Source: Verrucomicrobiaceae bacterium
GTDB lineage: Bacteria; Verrucomicrobiota; Verrucomicrobiia; Chthoniobacterales; JAATET01
Assembly (NCBI GenBank): GCA_027488755.1
Contig: JAIYAZ010000047.1
Coordinates: forward strand, 31,982-95,981
Direction: 5' to 3'
Length of the DNA stretch: 64,000 nucleotides
Positions 9,439 through 18,194 of this stretch are shown here, one piece after another. Position 1 is the first letter of the stretch, and every line of letters starts with the position of its first letter. A model generated the notes under the pieces. That model made no database searches. It saw nothing but the letters and a program-made list of their open reading frames with translations, and was not told where the DNA came from. The position numbers and the translations under genes are program-made.

Positions 9439-10092
9439 TCAACCGCGCAGGCGGGCGATTTCCGCCGCGCGATCCGCGGCCTTGAAAACCGACGTGCCGG
9501 CAACCAGCAGGTTCGCGCCGGCCGCGATTGCCGTGCGCGCCGTCTCGACCGTGATGCCGCCGTCCACCTCGATGTCAAAGTCGAGACCAAGCTCCGCCCG
9601 GCGCCGGGCGGCGAACTCCACCTTGGCCATCGTCTCCGGCAGAAACGGCTGGCCGCCAAAGCCGGGGTTGACCGTCATCACCAGCAGAATGTCGAAGAGG
9701 CCCCAATACGGCTCGATGCGGGCGATGTCCGTCGGCGGACTCACCGCCAGCCCGGCCTTGCAGCCCGCTTCGCGGATGCGGCGCAACGTGTCGGCCACGT
9801 CGTGATCGGCCTCGACGTGGCAGGTGAGGGAATGCGCGACCTTGGTGAAGCGGGGGAAATAGTGGTCGGGCCGCGTGACCATGAGATGCACGTCGAGCGG
9901 AAGGGGCGTGTGGCGGCTCACTGCCTCTACGAACGCCGGACCGAAGGAAATGTTGTCCACGAGATGCCCGTCCATCACGTCGCAGTGAATCCAATCCGCC
10001 CCGGCGGCGGTCACGGAGGCGACTTCCTCGCCGACGCGGGCGAAGTCGCTGGCGAGGATCGAGGGGGCGACGATGATTTTGCGGGCACTCAC
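9439..10092 (-). CDS. rpe: Ribulose-phosphate 3-epimerase
   Basis: A 217-residue TIM-barrel enzyme that interconverts ribulose-5-phosphate and xylulose-5-phosphate in the pentose phosphate and Calvin pathways. Motifs: IVAPSILASDFARVGEE at the N-terminus, WIHCDVMDGHLVDNISFGP, LDVHLMV, VNPGFGGQPFLPE and IEVDGGI. These carry the metal-binding His/Asp residues and the phosphate loop. It starts with GTG. It is divergent from tadA across a 47-base gap. Confidence 0.96.
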   Translation of the reverse strand: MSARKIIVAPSILASDFARVGEEVASVTAAGADWIHCDVMDGHLVDNISFGPAFVEAVSRHTPLPLDVHLMVTRPDHYFPRFTKVAHSLTCHVEADHDVADTLRRIREAGCKAGLAVSPPTDIARIEPYWGLFDILLVMTVNPGFGGQPFLPETMAKVEFAARRRAELGLDFDIEVDGGITVETARTAIAAGANLLVAGTSVFKAADRAAEIARLRG

Positions 10093-10139
10093 GCGGATAT
10101 TTTTAGCCGCCCGGCGGCCGGCGCGCTATACCGGAATCC

Positions 10140-10619
10140 GTGGATGCCGACGACCCGATTATCGATCTTGCCAGCGACGCCTACTTCATGGGCGAGGCCC
10201 TGCGCCAGGCCCACCGTGCCTACGAGGCGGAGGAGGTGCCCATCGGGGCCGTGGTCGTGCGCGAGGGGCGCGTGATCGCCCGCGCGTGGAATCAGGTCGA
10301 GACGCTCAAGGACGCCACCGCCCACGCCGAGATGCTTGCCATCACGCAGGCCGAAAACGCCGTGGGCGACTGGCGGCTCACCGATTGCGACCTCTACGTG
10401 ACGAAGGAGCCCTGCCCGATGTGCGCCGGGGCACTCGTGCACGCCCGCCTGCGCCGGGTGATCTTCGGCTGCGGTGACCCGAAGGGCGGCGCGGCCGGCG
10501 GCTGGATCAACCTGCTCCAAACCACCGAACTCAACCACCGCTGCGAGGTCGCCGGCGGCGTGCGCGCCGAGGAATCCGTCGGGCTCCTCCGCGCCTTCTT
10601 CGCCGAGCGGCGGCGTTAG
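10140..10619 (+). CDS. tadA: tRNA adenosine(34) deaminase
   Basis: A 159-residue zinc-dependent deaminase that converts A34 to inosine in tRNA-Arg(ACG). The zinc site is complete: H62-A-E64 in TAHAEML, and C92 and C95 in EPCPMCAGALVHARL. The sequence EEVPIGAVVV near the N-terminus and the C-terminal GGVRAEESVGLLRAFF are typical of TadA rather than of cytosine or dCMP deaminases. The start is GTG. The stop overlaps the convergent GH43-like gene by 4 bases. Confidence 0.95.
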   Translation: MDADDPIIDLASDAYFMGEALRQAHRAYEAEEVPIGAVVVREGRVIARAWNQVETLKDATAHAEMLAITQAENAVGDWRLTDCDLYVTKEPCPMCAGALVHARLRRVIFGCGDPKGGAAGGWINLLQTTELNHRCEVAGGVRAEESVGLLRAFFAERRR

Positions 10620-11707
10620 TCGAACACCGACAGATCCCACGCGTCGTGCCAGGTGATCGTGAAGCGGTCCGGGCCGAAGACGATGGGCAGCCACACGTAG
10701 CCGCTGCGGCAGTGATCCTCCGGTCGCCAGGTGTCGAACATCGCGATGAACGCGCCGGGGCGGCCCTGCACCGGCAGGATGAACGTGCTCTGCGCGCCGA
10801 ACGTGAGGTCGGGGCCGAGCCGGTGGCGCGGCGTCGGGCCCACGCAGGGATTCCCGAGTTCGCGCCAGGGGCCGAAGATCGAGTCGGCCACCGCCGAGCG
10901 GGCGGCGTTCGGATTCCAGCCCGTGCAATGCGACGAGAGCATCCAGTAGCGGCCGGCGTGTTTGCAGAGCGCTGGGGCCTCGTGCCAGAGATACTCGAAG
11001 ATGCGCGTCCACCGCCCCGTGTGGGTGAGGTGATCCGGCGCAAGCTGCGAGAGGTGCAGGGCGGCATTCTCCTCCGAGGAGAAGACGTGGTAGGCCGTGC
11101 CGTCGTCGTCCACGAAGAGCGTCATGTCCTTCGCCATCTGGCCGCCGTAAAAATCGCGCGCCAGAAAGTTCATCCGCGCCCGGTCCGGGTGCGGGCTGCC
11201 CCAGAACGCCGTGCCCAGCAGCTTCTGCGCCTCCTCGAGTCCATCGCGCTGTTCGGCGGTGACGTTTAGCGGCCAGGTGCCGGCGTCGGGCCGCAGCGAA
11301 CGCAGGAAGCGGTAGGGGCCGGCGGGATGCTCCGCCACGGCGAGTCCGCTGCGGGCGGCCTTGCGTCCGTGGCCCTTTAACTCGAGGTGGAACCACATGA
11401 CGAACTGCCCGGTGCTCGCGCTGCGAATCACCTTGGGCCGCTCCAGAATGCAGCCGCGGGTGATGTCGCTCGCGGGATCGTCCACCATCTCCAGCGCGAT
11501 GCCGCGGTCGGTCCAGTTGTAGAGATCGGTCGAGGAATAAACGTGCACGCCGACCTCGCAGGTGTCGCCATCCTCCTTGTGCTCGCCGAACCAGTAATAG
11601 ACGCCCTCGTGAAACAGGACGCCCCCGCCGTGGGCGTTGATGGGCACGCCGTTATTGTCGAGCCAGGGTTCGTCGGGAAGGAACTGCGTGCGGGGGGTGG
11701 GGGACAT
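10616..11707 (-). CDS. GH43-like five-bladed beta-propeller glycoside hydrolase
   Basis: A 363-residue protein without a signal peptide, so probably intracellular. The sequence has the beta-propeller feel of glycoside hydrolase family 43/117 enzymes: INAHGGGVLFHEGVYYWFGE near the start, YSSTDLYNWTDRGIAL, ERPKVIRS, MTLFVDDDGTAYHVFSSE, and LWHEAPALCKHAGRYWM. Clan F enzymes cut arabinans, xylans or galactans. The substrate here is not predictable, although the segments resemble the exo-beta-1,3-galactanase-like branch. It lies 10 bases downstream of queA and may be cotranscribed with it and the upstream fusion enzyme. Confidence 0.75.
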   Translation of the reverse strand: MSPTPRTQFLPDEPWLDNNGVPINAHGGGVLFHEGVYYWFGEHKEDGDTCEVGVHVYSSTDLYNWTDRGIALEMVDDPASDITRGCILERPKVIRSASTGQFVMWFHLELKGHGRKAARSGLAVAEHPAGPYRFLRSLRPDAGTWPLNVTAEQRDGLEEAQKLLGTAFWGSPHPDRARMNFLARDFYGGQMAKDMTLFVDDDGTAYHVFSSEENAALHLSQLAPDHLTHTGRWTRIFEYLWHEAPALCKHAGRYWMLSSHCTGWNPNAARSAVADSIFGPWRELGNPCVGPTPRHRLGPDLTFGAQSTFILPVQGRPGAFIAMFDTWRPEDHCRSGYVWLPIVFGPDRFTITWHDAWDLSVFD

Positions 11708-11717
11708 GCCCCCGTAT

Positions 11718-12689
11718 CTACACGATGAGCATGCAGTCGCCGTAGCTGAAAAAGCGGTAGCGTTCGCGCACGGCCTCCTCGTAGGCGGCGAGCACGGCTT
11801 CGCGGCCGGCGAGGGCGCTGACGAGCATGATGAGCGTGGACTTCGGGAGGTGGAAGTTCGTGAGGAGCGCGCCGACGCGTTGGAACTCGTAGGGCGGGCG
11901 CAGGAAGATCGCCGTGCGGTCGGAGCAGGGGGTGAACGGGCCGGGCGGCTGGCTTTCGAGCACGCGGGTGGTGGTCGTGCCGATGGCGACGATGCGGGCG
12001 GCGGCGTTCAGCCCGGCGGCGCAGTCGGCGTCGATGGTGTAGCGCTCCTCGTGCATGACGTGCTCGGCGATGTTCTCGGTCTTGACCGGCAGGAACGTCC
12101 CGGCGCCGACGTGCAGCGTGAGAAAGCTGTGGGGGAGGCGCGTGAGAATTTCCGGGGTGAAGTGGAGGCCCGCCGTGGGCGCGGCCACCGAGCCTTCGGG
12201 GCCGGCGTAGACGGTCTGGTAGCGTTCGTCGTCCTGCCGGTCGGCGGGGCGGTGCATGTAGGGGGGGATGGGCAGTTCGCCGAAATGCGCGAAATCGACC
12301 GGTCCCTCCGCCGCGAGCAGTCGTTCGCCCGTGGGCAGAATTTCCGTGACGGTGAGGCGCGTGCCGGCGGCGGCGAGCGTGGCACCCACGCGGAAGCGGC
12401 GGCCGGGTTTGACCATGCACTTCCAGACGCGGGGGGAGACTTCCTCGAGGAAGAGGAGTTCGGCCTTCGGCTGTTCGCACACGACGCGGGCGCGGACGAC
12501 GCGGGAGTTATTCAGCACGACGCGGTCGCCCGGCCGCAGGTAGGCGGGGAAGTCGGTGAACATCCGGTGCTCGACGCGGCCCGTGCGGCGGTCAAGCACG
12601 AGCATGCGCGAGGCGTCGCGCCGCGCCAGCGGGCGGTCGGCGATGAGCTCGGGTGGGAGCGCGAAGTCGTAATCGGAGAGCTGGTCCAC
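11718..12689 (-). CDS. queA: S-adenosylmethionine:tRNA ribosyltransferase-isomerase
   Basis: A 323-residue enzyme that transfers and isomerises the ribose of SAM onto 7-aminomethyl-7-deazaguanine in tRNA, giving epoxyqueuosine. The QueA N-terminus is clear: SDYDFALPPELIADRPLARR. Later motifs are VVLNNSRVVRARV, APTAGLHFTPEIL, VGAGTFLPVK and ALLTNFHLPKSTLIML. The start is GTG, 19 bases after the stop of the GH-GT fusion gene. Its place between two carbohydrate enzymes is unusual but may only reflect operon packing. Confidence 0.96.
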   Translation of the reverse strand: MDQLSDYDFALPPELIADRPLARRDASRMLVLDRRTGRVEHRMFTDFPAYLRPGDRVVLNNSRVVRARVVCEQPKAELLFLEEVSPRVWKCMVKPGRRFRVGATLAAAGTRLTVTEILPTGERLLAAEGPVDFAHFGELPIPPYMHRPADRQDDERYQTVYAGPEGSVAAPTAGLHFTPEILTRLPHSFLTLHVGAGTFLPVKTENIAEHVMHEERYTIDADCAAGLNAAARIVAIGTTTTRVLESQPPGPFTPCSDRTAIFLRPPYEFQRVGALLTNFHLPKSTLIMLVSALAGREAVLAAYEEAVRERYRFFSYGDCMLIV

Positions 12690-12708
12690 GACGCGAAGGA
12701 GCGCGGGG

Positions 12709-15261
12709 TTACTTCTTCTGCACGCGGGTGAGACCGACCTTCTGCGCGGCGGCCCCGACGAGTTCGGCGACGCGGCGTTTGAGGCGGAAGGCGCGATAGC
12801 CGAGCACGCCCGCGAAGATCGCGTAGACGATCTGCGGCGCGTAGTCCCAGCCGTCCATCGAGAACTGGCGGAAGGCGAGGATACCGAGCAGCACGACGTG
12901 GAAGAGCAGCGTGGTGGCCACCATGTGGGTGGTGAGGCGCACGCGGGTGAGGGCCTTCGGGCCGCCGTGGTATTCCGTGACGCTGAGCATTTTGATGCCC
13001 CACCAGAAGCTGCCGTAGACCTGGACGTCCCAGTCCTTCCAGCCGGTGTCCATCGAATAGCTCCAGCCCTCGCGCTCGAGGGCGTCGATCACGGCGGGGA
13101 GCAGGGCTTCGCGGCCGGTGCCGGTTTCCTCGTTCCAGAATTCGAGGTTGGTGATGCTGCCGCCCTTCACGGGGCGGTAGCCCTCCTCGGGCGCGGCGAT
13201 GACGCCGGGCGGGGTGCGCTTGAACTTCAGCCACACGTAGTAGCGCGTCCAGCCGCGGACGAGCGGCTGGGAGAGCGCGAGGAAGATCACCAGCAGGCGG
13301 GCGCGGATGGTGTCGAACCGCGGCTCAAGCTTCGCGTGGATCATGTAACTGAGCGCCACGAGCAGCGTCGCGCCGAACATGAGGTAGGGCACGATGCGCA
13401 GGAAGGGCAGGGGGATCGAGGCGACGAAGATGGCGCCGGCGAGGGTGACCCATTCGATGCTGCTCACGTAGGCGGCGATCTCGGACTGCGGCGTCGGGTA
13501 GATGCACTGGAAGAGGCCTTCGCCGAAGACGCCGTGGTAGATCACCGGGCGGTTGATGAGCCAGGTGAAGCGCGGCGCGCCGTAAATCTGCCCGCGCCAT
13601 TTGGCGGTGCCGGTCGGCCCGAAGAAAACGAGGTGCTTGAAGCGGAGGAGCGACTCGGCCTCGCCGTAGCCTTCCTGCTGCTTGCGGAAGGCCTGGAGGG
13701 TGAAGCGGCGGTAGTGCCAGACGATGGCCGCGGGGCTGAAGGCGATGACCTGCCCTTCCTGCTGGAGGCGCCAGCAGAAGTCCACGTCGTCGCCGGCCTT
13801 GCGATACTCGGGGTCGAAGCCGCCGATTTTTTCGAAGGCCCATTTGTGGAAGGCCATGTTGCAGCCGGGGATGTGCTCGGCGACGACGTCGGTGAGGAGC
13901 ACGTGGCTGGGGCCGCCGGGCGCGGCGCTCACGCAGGCCTGAATCCAGTCCTCGGCGGGCGGCGAGATGTTCGGCCCGCCAACGCCGCAATAGTCGCCGC
14001 TCGTGAGGGTGTGCACGAGGTAGTAGAGCCAGTCGGGGTCGGCCATGCAGTCCGAGTCCGTGTAGGCGAGAATCTCGCCGGTGGCCGCGTAGCCGCCGAC
14101 GTTGCGGGCGACGGAGAGGCCCTTGTTGACCTGCTGGATGTTGACGATCCACGGGTGGCGGGCGGCGATTTCCTGCGTGTTGTCCTTCGAGCCGTCGTCT
14201 ACGAGGATGACCTCGTAGTTCGGGTAATCGACCTCCTTGAGCGACTCGAGGCAGCGTTCAAGCGTCTTCGCGCCGTTGTAGGAACAGACGATGACGGAGA
14301 CCTTCGGGTAGGTGGCGAGGCCGATTTTACGCGTCATCGGCTCGTCGCCGGCGAAGTAGCGCTTCACCGCGGCGAGGGCCTTTTTCGGCGTGCGGTCGCG
14401 GCGGACGAGACCGAAGTTCCAGTCCATGATCTCGTTGCCGCCGCGGAACCATTCGTCGGTCCACGCGTAGAGCACGGTGCCCGCGAGGCCGCCGCGCACG
14501 ACGCTCTCGATGTGCCAGGTGAGCATTTCGGCCTGCTCCTCCTCGGGGTGGCGGATGGTGTCCATGCCGAACTCGCCCATGACGAGCGGGCGGTCTTCGG
14601 CGAGGTTTTGGAGGCGGGCGAGGTAGCGGTCGAAATCCTCCTGGCGGTGGAGGTAGACGTTGAAGGTGTAGAAATCGACGTTCTGGGGGAGCAGGTATTC
14701 CGTGGGCGGGAAGCTCGCGTAGCTGTAGAGGGCCGTGGGGTCGGCCTCGCGGGCGACGTTGATGAGCTCTTCGACGAACTCGGTCACGCGCCGCGCGCCG
14801 AGCCAGCGCACCATGCTGGTGGGGATTTCGTTGCCGACGAGGTAGCCGAAGATGGCGGGGTGACCGGCGTTTTTCGCCACGCCTTCGCGCACGGCGCGCA
14901 CGACTTCGCGGCGGATTTTGCGGTCGTTGAGGAACTCGATGTGCTCGGCCCAGGGAATCGTCACCAGCACCCGCACGCCGTGCGCGGCGCAGGCGTCGAG
15001 GAACCAGCGCGGCGGCACGTAGTAGACGCGCAGGAGATTGATGCCGGTGTCGGCGATGAGGGCGAGGTCCTTCGCGAGCTTGGCGGGATCACCGAAGTGC
15101 TCGCCCTCCGCGTCGGGCGCAAAGGGACCGTAGGTCGCGCCCTTGATGAAAAACTTCCGGTCGCCTTCGAAGAAAAACTTGGCCCGCACGCGGACCTTCT
15201 GCAGGGATTGCACGGCGTTAAGGCGTATCCCGTCCGCAGCAGGATTCAATGCGAATCGCAC
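12709..15261 (-). CDS. Glycoside hydrolase (clan A TIM barrel) fused to family 2 glycosyltransferase, membrane-anchored
   Basis: An 850-residue protein with two catalytic domains. Residues about 25-305 look like a GH2/GH5-type (beta/alpha)8 hydrolase: FFIKGATYGPF, the acid/base motif GYLVGNEIP with E145, and the nucleophile motif LVMGEFGMD with E230. Residues about 318-600 form a GT2 domain: KVSVIVCSYNGAKTLERCLE, VDDGS at 355-358, AYTDSD at 401-404 and GDDVDFCWRL at 490-498. Hydrophobic segments near 603-642 and 785-830 suggest membrane anchoring. The likely role is synthesis plus trimming of an exopolysaccharide, which is inferred. The GTG start at 15261 is uncertain, since homology-like sequence begins only near residue 23. 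It follows the ECF sigma gene by 15 bases. Confidence 0.85.
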   Translation of the reverse strand: MRFALNPAADGIRLNAVQSLQKVRVRAKFFFEGDRKFFIKGATYGPFAPDAEGEHFGDPAKLAKDLALIADTGINLLRVYYVPPRWFLDACAAHGVRVLVTIPWAEHIEFLNDRKIRREVVRAVREGVAKNAGHPAIFGYLVGNEIPTSMVRWLGARRVTEFVEELINVAREADPTALYSYASFPPTEYLLPQNVDFYTFNVYLHRQEDFDRYLARLQNLAEDRPLVMGEFGMDTIRHPEEEQAEMLTWHIESVVRGGLAGTVLYAWTDEWFRGGNEIMDWNFGLVRRDRTPKKALAAVKRYFAGDEPMTRKIGLATYPKVSVIVCSYNGAKTLERCLESLKEVDYPNYEVILVDDGSKDNTQEIAARHPWIVNIQQVNKGLSVARNVGGYAATGEILAYTDSDCMADPDWLYYLVHTLTSGDYCGVGGPNISPPAEDWIQACVSAAPGGPSHVLLTDVVAEHIPGCNMAFHKWAFEKIGGFDPEYRKAGDDVDFCWRLQQEGQVIAFSPAAIVWHYRRFTLQAFRKQQEGYGEAESLLRFKHLVFFGPTGTAKWRGQIYGAPRFTWLINRPVIYHGVFGEGLFQCIYPTPQSEIAAYVSSIEWVTLAGAIFVASIPLPFLRIVPYLMFGATLLVALSYMIHAKLEPRFDTIRARLLVIFLALSQPLVRGWTRYYVWLKFKRTPPGVIAAPEEGYRPVKGGSITNLEFWNEETGTGREALLPAVIDALEREGWSYSMDTGWKDWDVQVYGSFWWGIKMLSVTEYHGGPKALTRVRLTTHMVATTLLFHVVLLGILAFRQFSMDGWDYAPQIVYAIFAGVLGYRAFRLKRRVAELVGAAAQKVGLTRVQKK

Positions 15262-15276
15262 CCCGCGGCGGAGGCG

Positions 15277-15849
15277 TCAAACCGGCGATCCGATGATCTT
15301 GCGCAGTCGCATCATGCCGCGGCGGATGCGGGCCTTGATGGTGCCGAGCGGCTCGCCGAGGCGCTCGGCGATCTCGTTCTGGGTGAGGCCGCCGAAGTAG
15401 GCCATCTCGATGACCTCGCGCTGCTCGTCGTTGAGCTTGAGCACGGCCGCGCGGACCATGGCGCCCTTTTCCTGGGAATCGACGTCGTCGAAGGGACGGC
15501 GGTCGTGGATGAAATCGTCCTGGTCGGCCTCGGCGGTGGCCTCTTCGCGCAGGCGGATGCGGCGCTGCACGGAGCGGATGCGGTCGATGGCCTTGTTTCG
15601 CGTCATCGTCACCGCCCAGGTGAGCGGCTTGCCGCGGGTGACGTCATACATCGGCGCCTTTTCCCAGATCATGAAAAAGACCTCCTGGGCGACCTCCTCG
15701 GCGTCGGCCACGTCGTTCAAAACGCGCAGCGCCGTCGAATAAATGATGCCCGAGTATTTTTCGTAGAACTCCTCGAACGCGGCGCGATCCGCCATGGCAA
15801 TCCGTCGGATCAACTCGATCTCTGCCAGGTTGTCGGGGTGGAGTTCCAT
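15277..15849 (-). CDS. ECF-type RNA polymerase sigma factor
   Basis: A 190-residue sigma-70-family factor. Region 2 spans roughly residues 20-95 (AFEEFYEKYSGIIYSTALRV, DAEEVAQEVFFMIWEK, LTWAVTMTRNKAIDRIRS). Region 4 occupies the C-terminus (LNDEQREVIEMAYFGGLTQ, then the helix-turn-helix NEIAERLGEPLGTIKARI). No region 3 is present, as expected for ECF factors. No anti-sigma gene is adjacent: the next gene downstream is the GH-GT2 fusion, 15 bases away. It might therefore control exopolysaccharide production, which is inference. Confidence 0.92.
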   Translation of the reverse strand: MELHPDNLAEIELIRRIAMADRAAFEEFYEKYSGIIYSTALRVLNDVADAEEVAQEVFFMIWEKAPMYDVTRGKPLTWAVTMTRNKAIDRIRSVQRRIRLREEATAEADQDDFIHDRRPFDDVDSQEKGAMVRAAVLKLNDEQREVIEMAYFGGLTQNEIAERLGEPLGTIKARIRRGMMRLRKIIGSPV

Positions 15850-15998
15850 GACGGGGTATAAGATGCGCTAATGATTGACGCGCGCCAAGGGTTTTAGCGG
15901 TTTCTCCCCCGAAAGGAGGGGGAATTGGCGGGAATTTCTTCCCATGGGCAAGCTGCGGCCGGGGCTGGGTGCATGCGGAAGAGAGGGCCGGTATGGCA

Positions 15999-16784
15999 TC
16001 AGGCGCGCGGAGTCATTCCCTGCATCACCAACTGCATGACGCGCACGCGGCCCCAGCGGGGCAGCAGGGCGAGCGAGTAGGTCAGGAATTTGGACAAGCC
16101 GCCGGGGACCACCGTCGTCCGCCGACCCATCGAGTGGAGCGTTTCGCGAGCCACCGTGGCGGGGGACATCGCCTTTCCGATTTTCATGCCGGCACGGGTT
16201 CCGAACTCGCTTGCCACCGGGCCCGGGGCGCTGGCCATCACGTGCACGCCGTGCGGCGAGAGTTCGTGGTGCAGGCCCTCGGCCAGCGATTGAACGTAGG
16301 CCTTCGTGGCGGCGTAATGCGCGGCCCGGGGCACGCCCTGGAAGCCGACGATCGAGCCGAGCAGGACGATGCCTCCGCGCCCGCGGGCGGCCATGCGCGG
16401 GGCGCAGTGCCGGGCCAGCATCATCGGGGCGCGGCAGTTGACGGCGAGCATGGCCAGCTCTTCCTCGATCCGGGCATCCACAAAATCCCCGGAGGTTCCA
16501 AACCCGGCCGCCGCGATCAGGAGGCCCACGTCCATCCCCGCGATCGTGGAGATCACGCGCTCCACCTCCGTTCGCAGCGCGAGGTCGGCGGGCAGCACCA
16601 GGCATTCGGTTTTCAGCTCATCCGCGAGGGACTCGAGTTCCGGCTGCCGGCGCGCGACCAGAATGAGATTCAGGCCGGCCGCGGCAAGCTGGCGCGCGAA
16701 TTCCCGCCCGATGCCGGAGGATGCGCCGGTGACGATGGCCCAGGGGCCGTAGGTGTTTTTGAAGGATGGGTCGTGGGTTTTCAT
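15999..16784 (-). CDS. SDR-family oxidoreductase
   Basis: A 261-residue classical short-chain dehydrogenase/reductase. The NAD(P) Rossmann motif is IVTGASSGIGREFARQLA, the catalytic Ser lies in LLGSIVGFQGVPRAAHYAATKAY together with the YxxxK pair, and VHVMASAPGPVASEF follows. It belongs to the DltE/short-chain acyl-reductase-like group of unknown substrate. It is the last gene of the ABC export operon, 6 bases behind the outer-membrane factor gene, so its product may modify the exported compound or lipid. Confidence 0.88.
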   Translation of the reverse strand: MKTHDPSFKNTYGPWAIVTGASSGIGREFARQLAAAGLNLILVARRQPELESLADELKTECLVLPADLALRTEVERVISTIAGMDVGLLIAAAGFGTSGDFVDARIEEELAMLAVNCRAPMMLARHCAPRMAARGRGGIVLLGSIVGFQGVPRAAHYAATKAYVQSLAEGLHHELSPHGVHVMASAPGPVASEFGTRAGMKIGKAMSPATVARETLHSMGRRTTVVPGGLSKFLTYSLALLPRWGRVRVMQLVMQGMTPRA

Positions 16785-16790
16785 AAAGTA

Positions 16791-18194
16791 TCAGCCCTGC
16801 CAGCCGCCGCCCAGGGAGCGGTAGAGGCTCACGAGCGCGAGGCGGGCCTCGGTCTCGCTGGTGACAAGCTGGGCCTCGGCGGAGAGCCGGGTGAGCTCGG
16901 CCTGCAGCACGGTGAGGAAGTCCTCGAGGCCGCGCTCGTAGCGGGTGCGCGCCAACGAGGTCGCGTCGCGGCTGCTGGTGACCGCCAGTTTGAGGGACGC
17001 GGTGCGCTGCTGCTCGTAGGTCCAGAGGGTGACCTGCTCGCTGACTTCCCGCGCGGCGCCGAGCACGGTTTGTTCGAAAGTGGCGACGAGTTCGTCGTTG
17101 CGGGCCCTGACCTGGCGGACCTGCGCCAGCACGCGCCAGAAGTCGAGGCCGGTCCAGGTGACCGCCGGGCCGAATGAGTATCCGCCCGCGCCGGGGGCAA
17201 AGAGTCCGGCGAAGCTGGCGGCATCGAGGCGCACGCCGCCGTTGAAGGAAAACCGGGGCAACAGATCGGCCTCGGTCACGCCGATGCGCGCCGTGGTCGC
17301 GGCCACGCGCTCGGCGGCGGCGCGCACATCCGGCCGGCGGATGAGGAGATCGGAGGGAATGCCGCCCGCAACCGCCGCGGGCATGGGGGGCAGCGGGGCC
17401 GGGCGCAGGAGCTCGGCGCGACGGTAGCCGGGGGCCTGGCCGAGAAGCAGCGCGATGCGGTCGGCGGTGGTCTCAATGGTGGCTTTGAAGGTCGGCACGG
17501 CCGCCACGGCGAGCTGGAGGTTCGCGCGGGATTGATCGAGCTCGACCTGCGTGATTTGGCCGGAGGCGAGCAGCGATTCGTTGAGAGCGACGATGTCGCG
17601 GAACGTGTCCGCGTTCGCCTCCTGCACGGCGAGGCGGGCCTGCGCGCCCCGCAGCTCCACGTAACGCCGTCCGACCTCCGCGCTGACGACGGCGAGAACG
17701 TCCTCGCGGTCGAATAACGCCGCGCGGGCATCGGCGGAGGCCGCCTGCACCTGCCGCCGCACCCGCCCGAAGATGTCGAGTTCCCACGTCGCGTCGACCG
17801 CGCCGGTGAAGAGTCCGCCGACCTGCATGGGCTGGCCCTGGTTGAGGTTTTCGTTGGTCTGCGTCTGCGTCCACGAGCCGCTGGCGGCCGGGGCCGGGAA
17901 CAGGGCCGCGCTTTCGACCGCGACGAAGGCGCGCGACTGCCGCACGCGGGCCTCGGCGGCCTTCACGTCGAGGTTTGAGCGGCGGACTTCGGCGATGAGG
18001 CTGCGCAGGGTGGCGTCGCCGAACTGATTCCACCAATCGCGGGTGGCGGCCGCGCGGGTGAGCCGCTTTGCTCCGGAGCCATCCCACCGGGATTTTTCGG
18101 CGAGGGGCGTTGCGGGTTGCTGGTAGTTCGGCCCGACGGCGCAGCCGGCGAGCGCGAGGGCAAGGGCGAGAGCGGTGAGGCTTGGGGTTTTCAT
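16791..18194 (-). CDS. NodT-family outer-membrane efflux lipoprotein (TolC-like)
   Basis: A 467-residue outer-membrane channel of a tripartite exporter. The start at 18194 gives a lipoprotein signal MKTPSLTALALALALAGC with the lipid Cys at position 18, followed by AVGPNYQQP, the hallmark of NodT-type factors. Two OEP repeats fill the rest (VDATWELDIFGRVRRQVQAA is a conserved joint). An in-frame extension upstream lies inside the adaptor gene and is not real. The start overlaps the adaptor stop in ATGA. Confidence 0.92.
   Translation of the reverse strand: MKTPSLTALALALALAGCAVGPNYQQPATPLAEKSRWDGSGAKRLTRAAATRDWWNQFGDATLRSLIAEVRRSNLDVKAAEARVRQSRAFVAVESAALFPAPAASGSWTQTQTNENLNQGQPMQVGGLFTGAVDATWELDIFGRVRRQVQAASADARAALFDREDVLAVVSAEVGRRYVELRGAQARLAVQEANADTFRDIVALNESLLASGQITQVELDQSRANLQLAVAAVPTFKATIETTADRIALLLGQAPGYRRAELLRPAPLPPMPAAVAGGIPSDLLIRRPDVRAAAERVAATTARIGVTEADLLPRFSFNGGVRLDAASFAGLFAPGAGGYSFGPAVTWTGLDFWRVLAQVRQVRARNDELVATFEQTVLGAAREVSEQVTLWTYEQQRTASLKLAVTSSRDATSLARTRYERGLEDFLTVLQAELTRLSAEAQLVTSETEARLALVSLYRSLGGGWQG

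Noticed and set aside
10616..12689. queA and the GH43-like gene as a functional pair
   Set aside because: They are only closely spaced. No known link joins queuosine synthesis to this hydrolase, so operon packing is enough to explain it.
15901..15926. GC hairpin (TCCCCC and GGGGGA) between the SDR and ECF sigma genes
   Set aside because: The stem is short and no T-run follows on the minus strand, so I do not call it a terminator.
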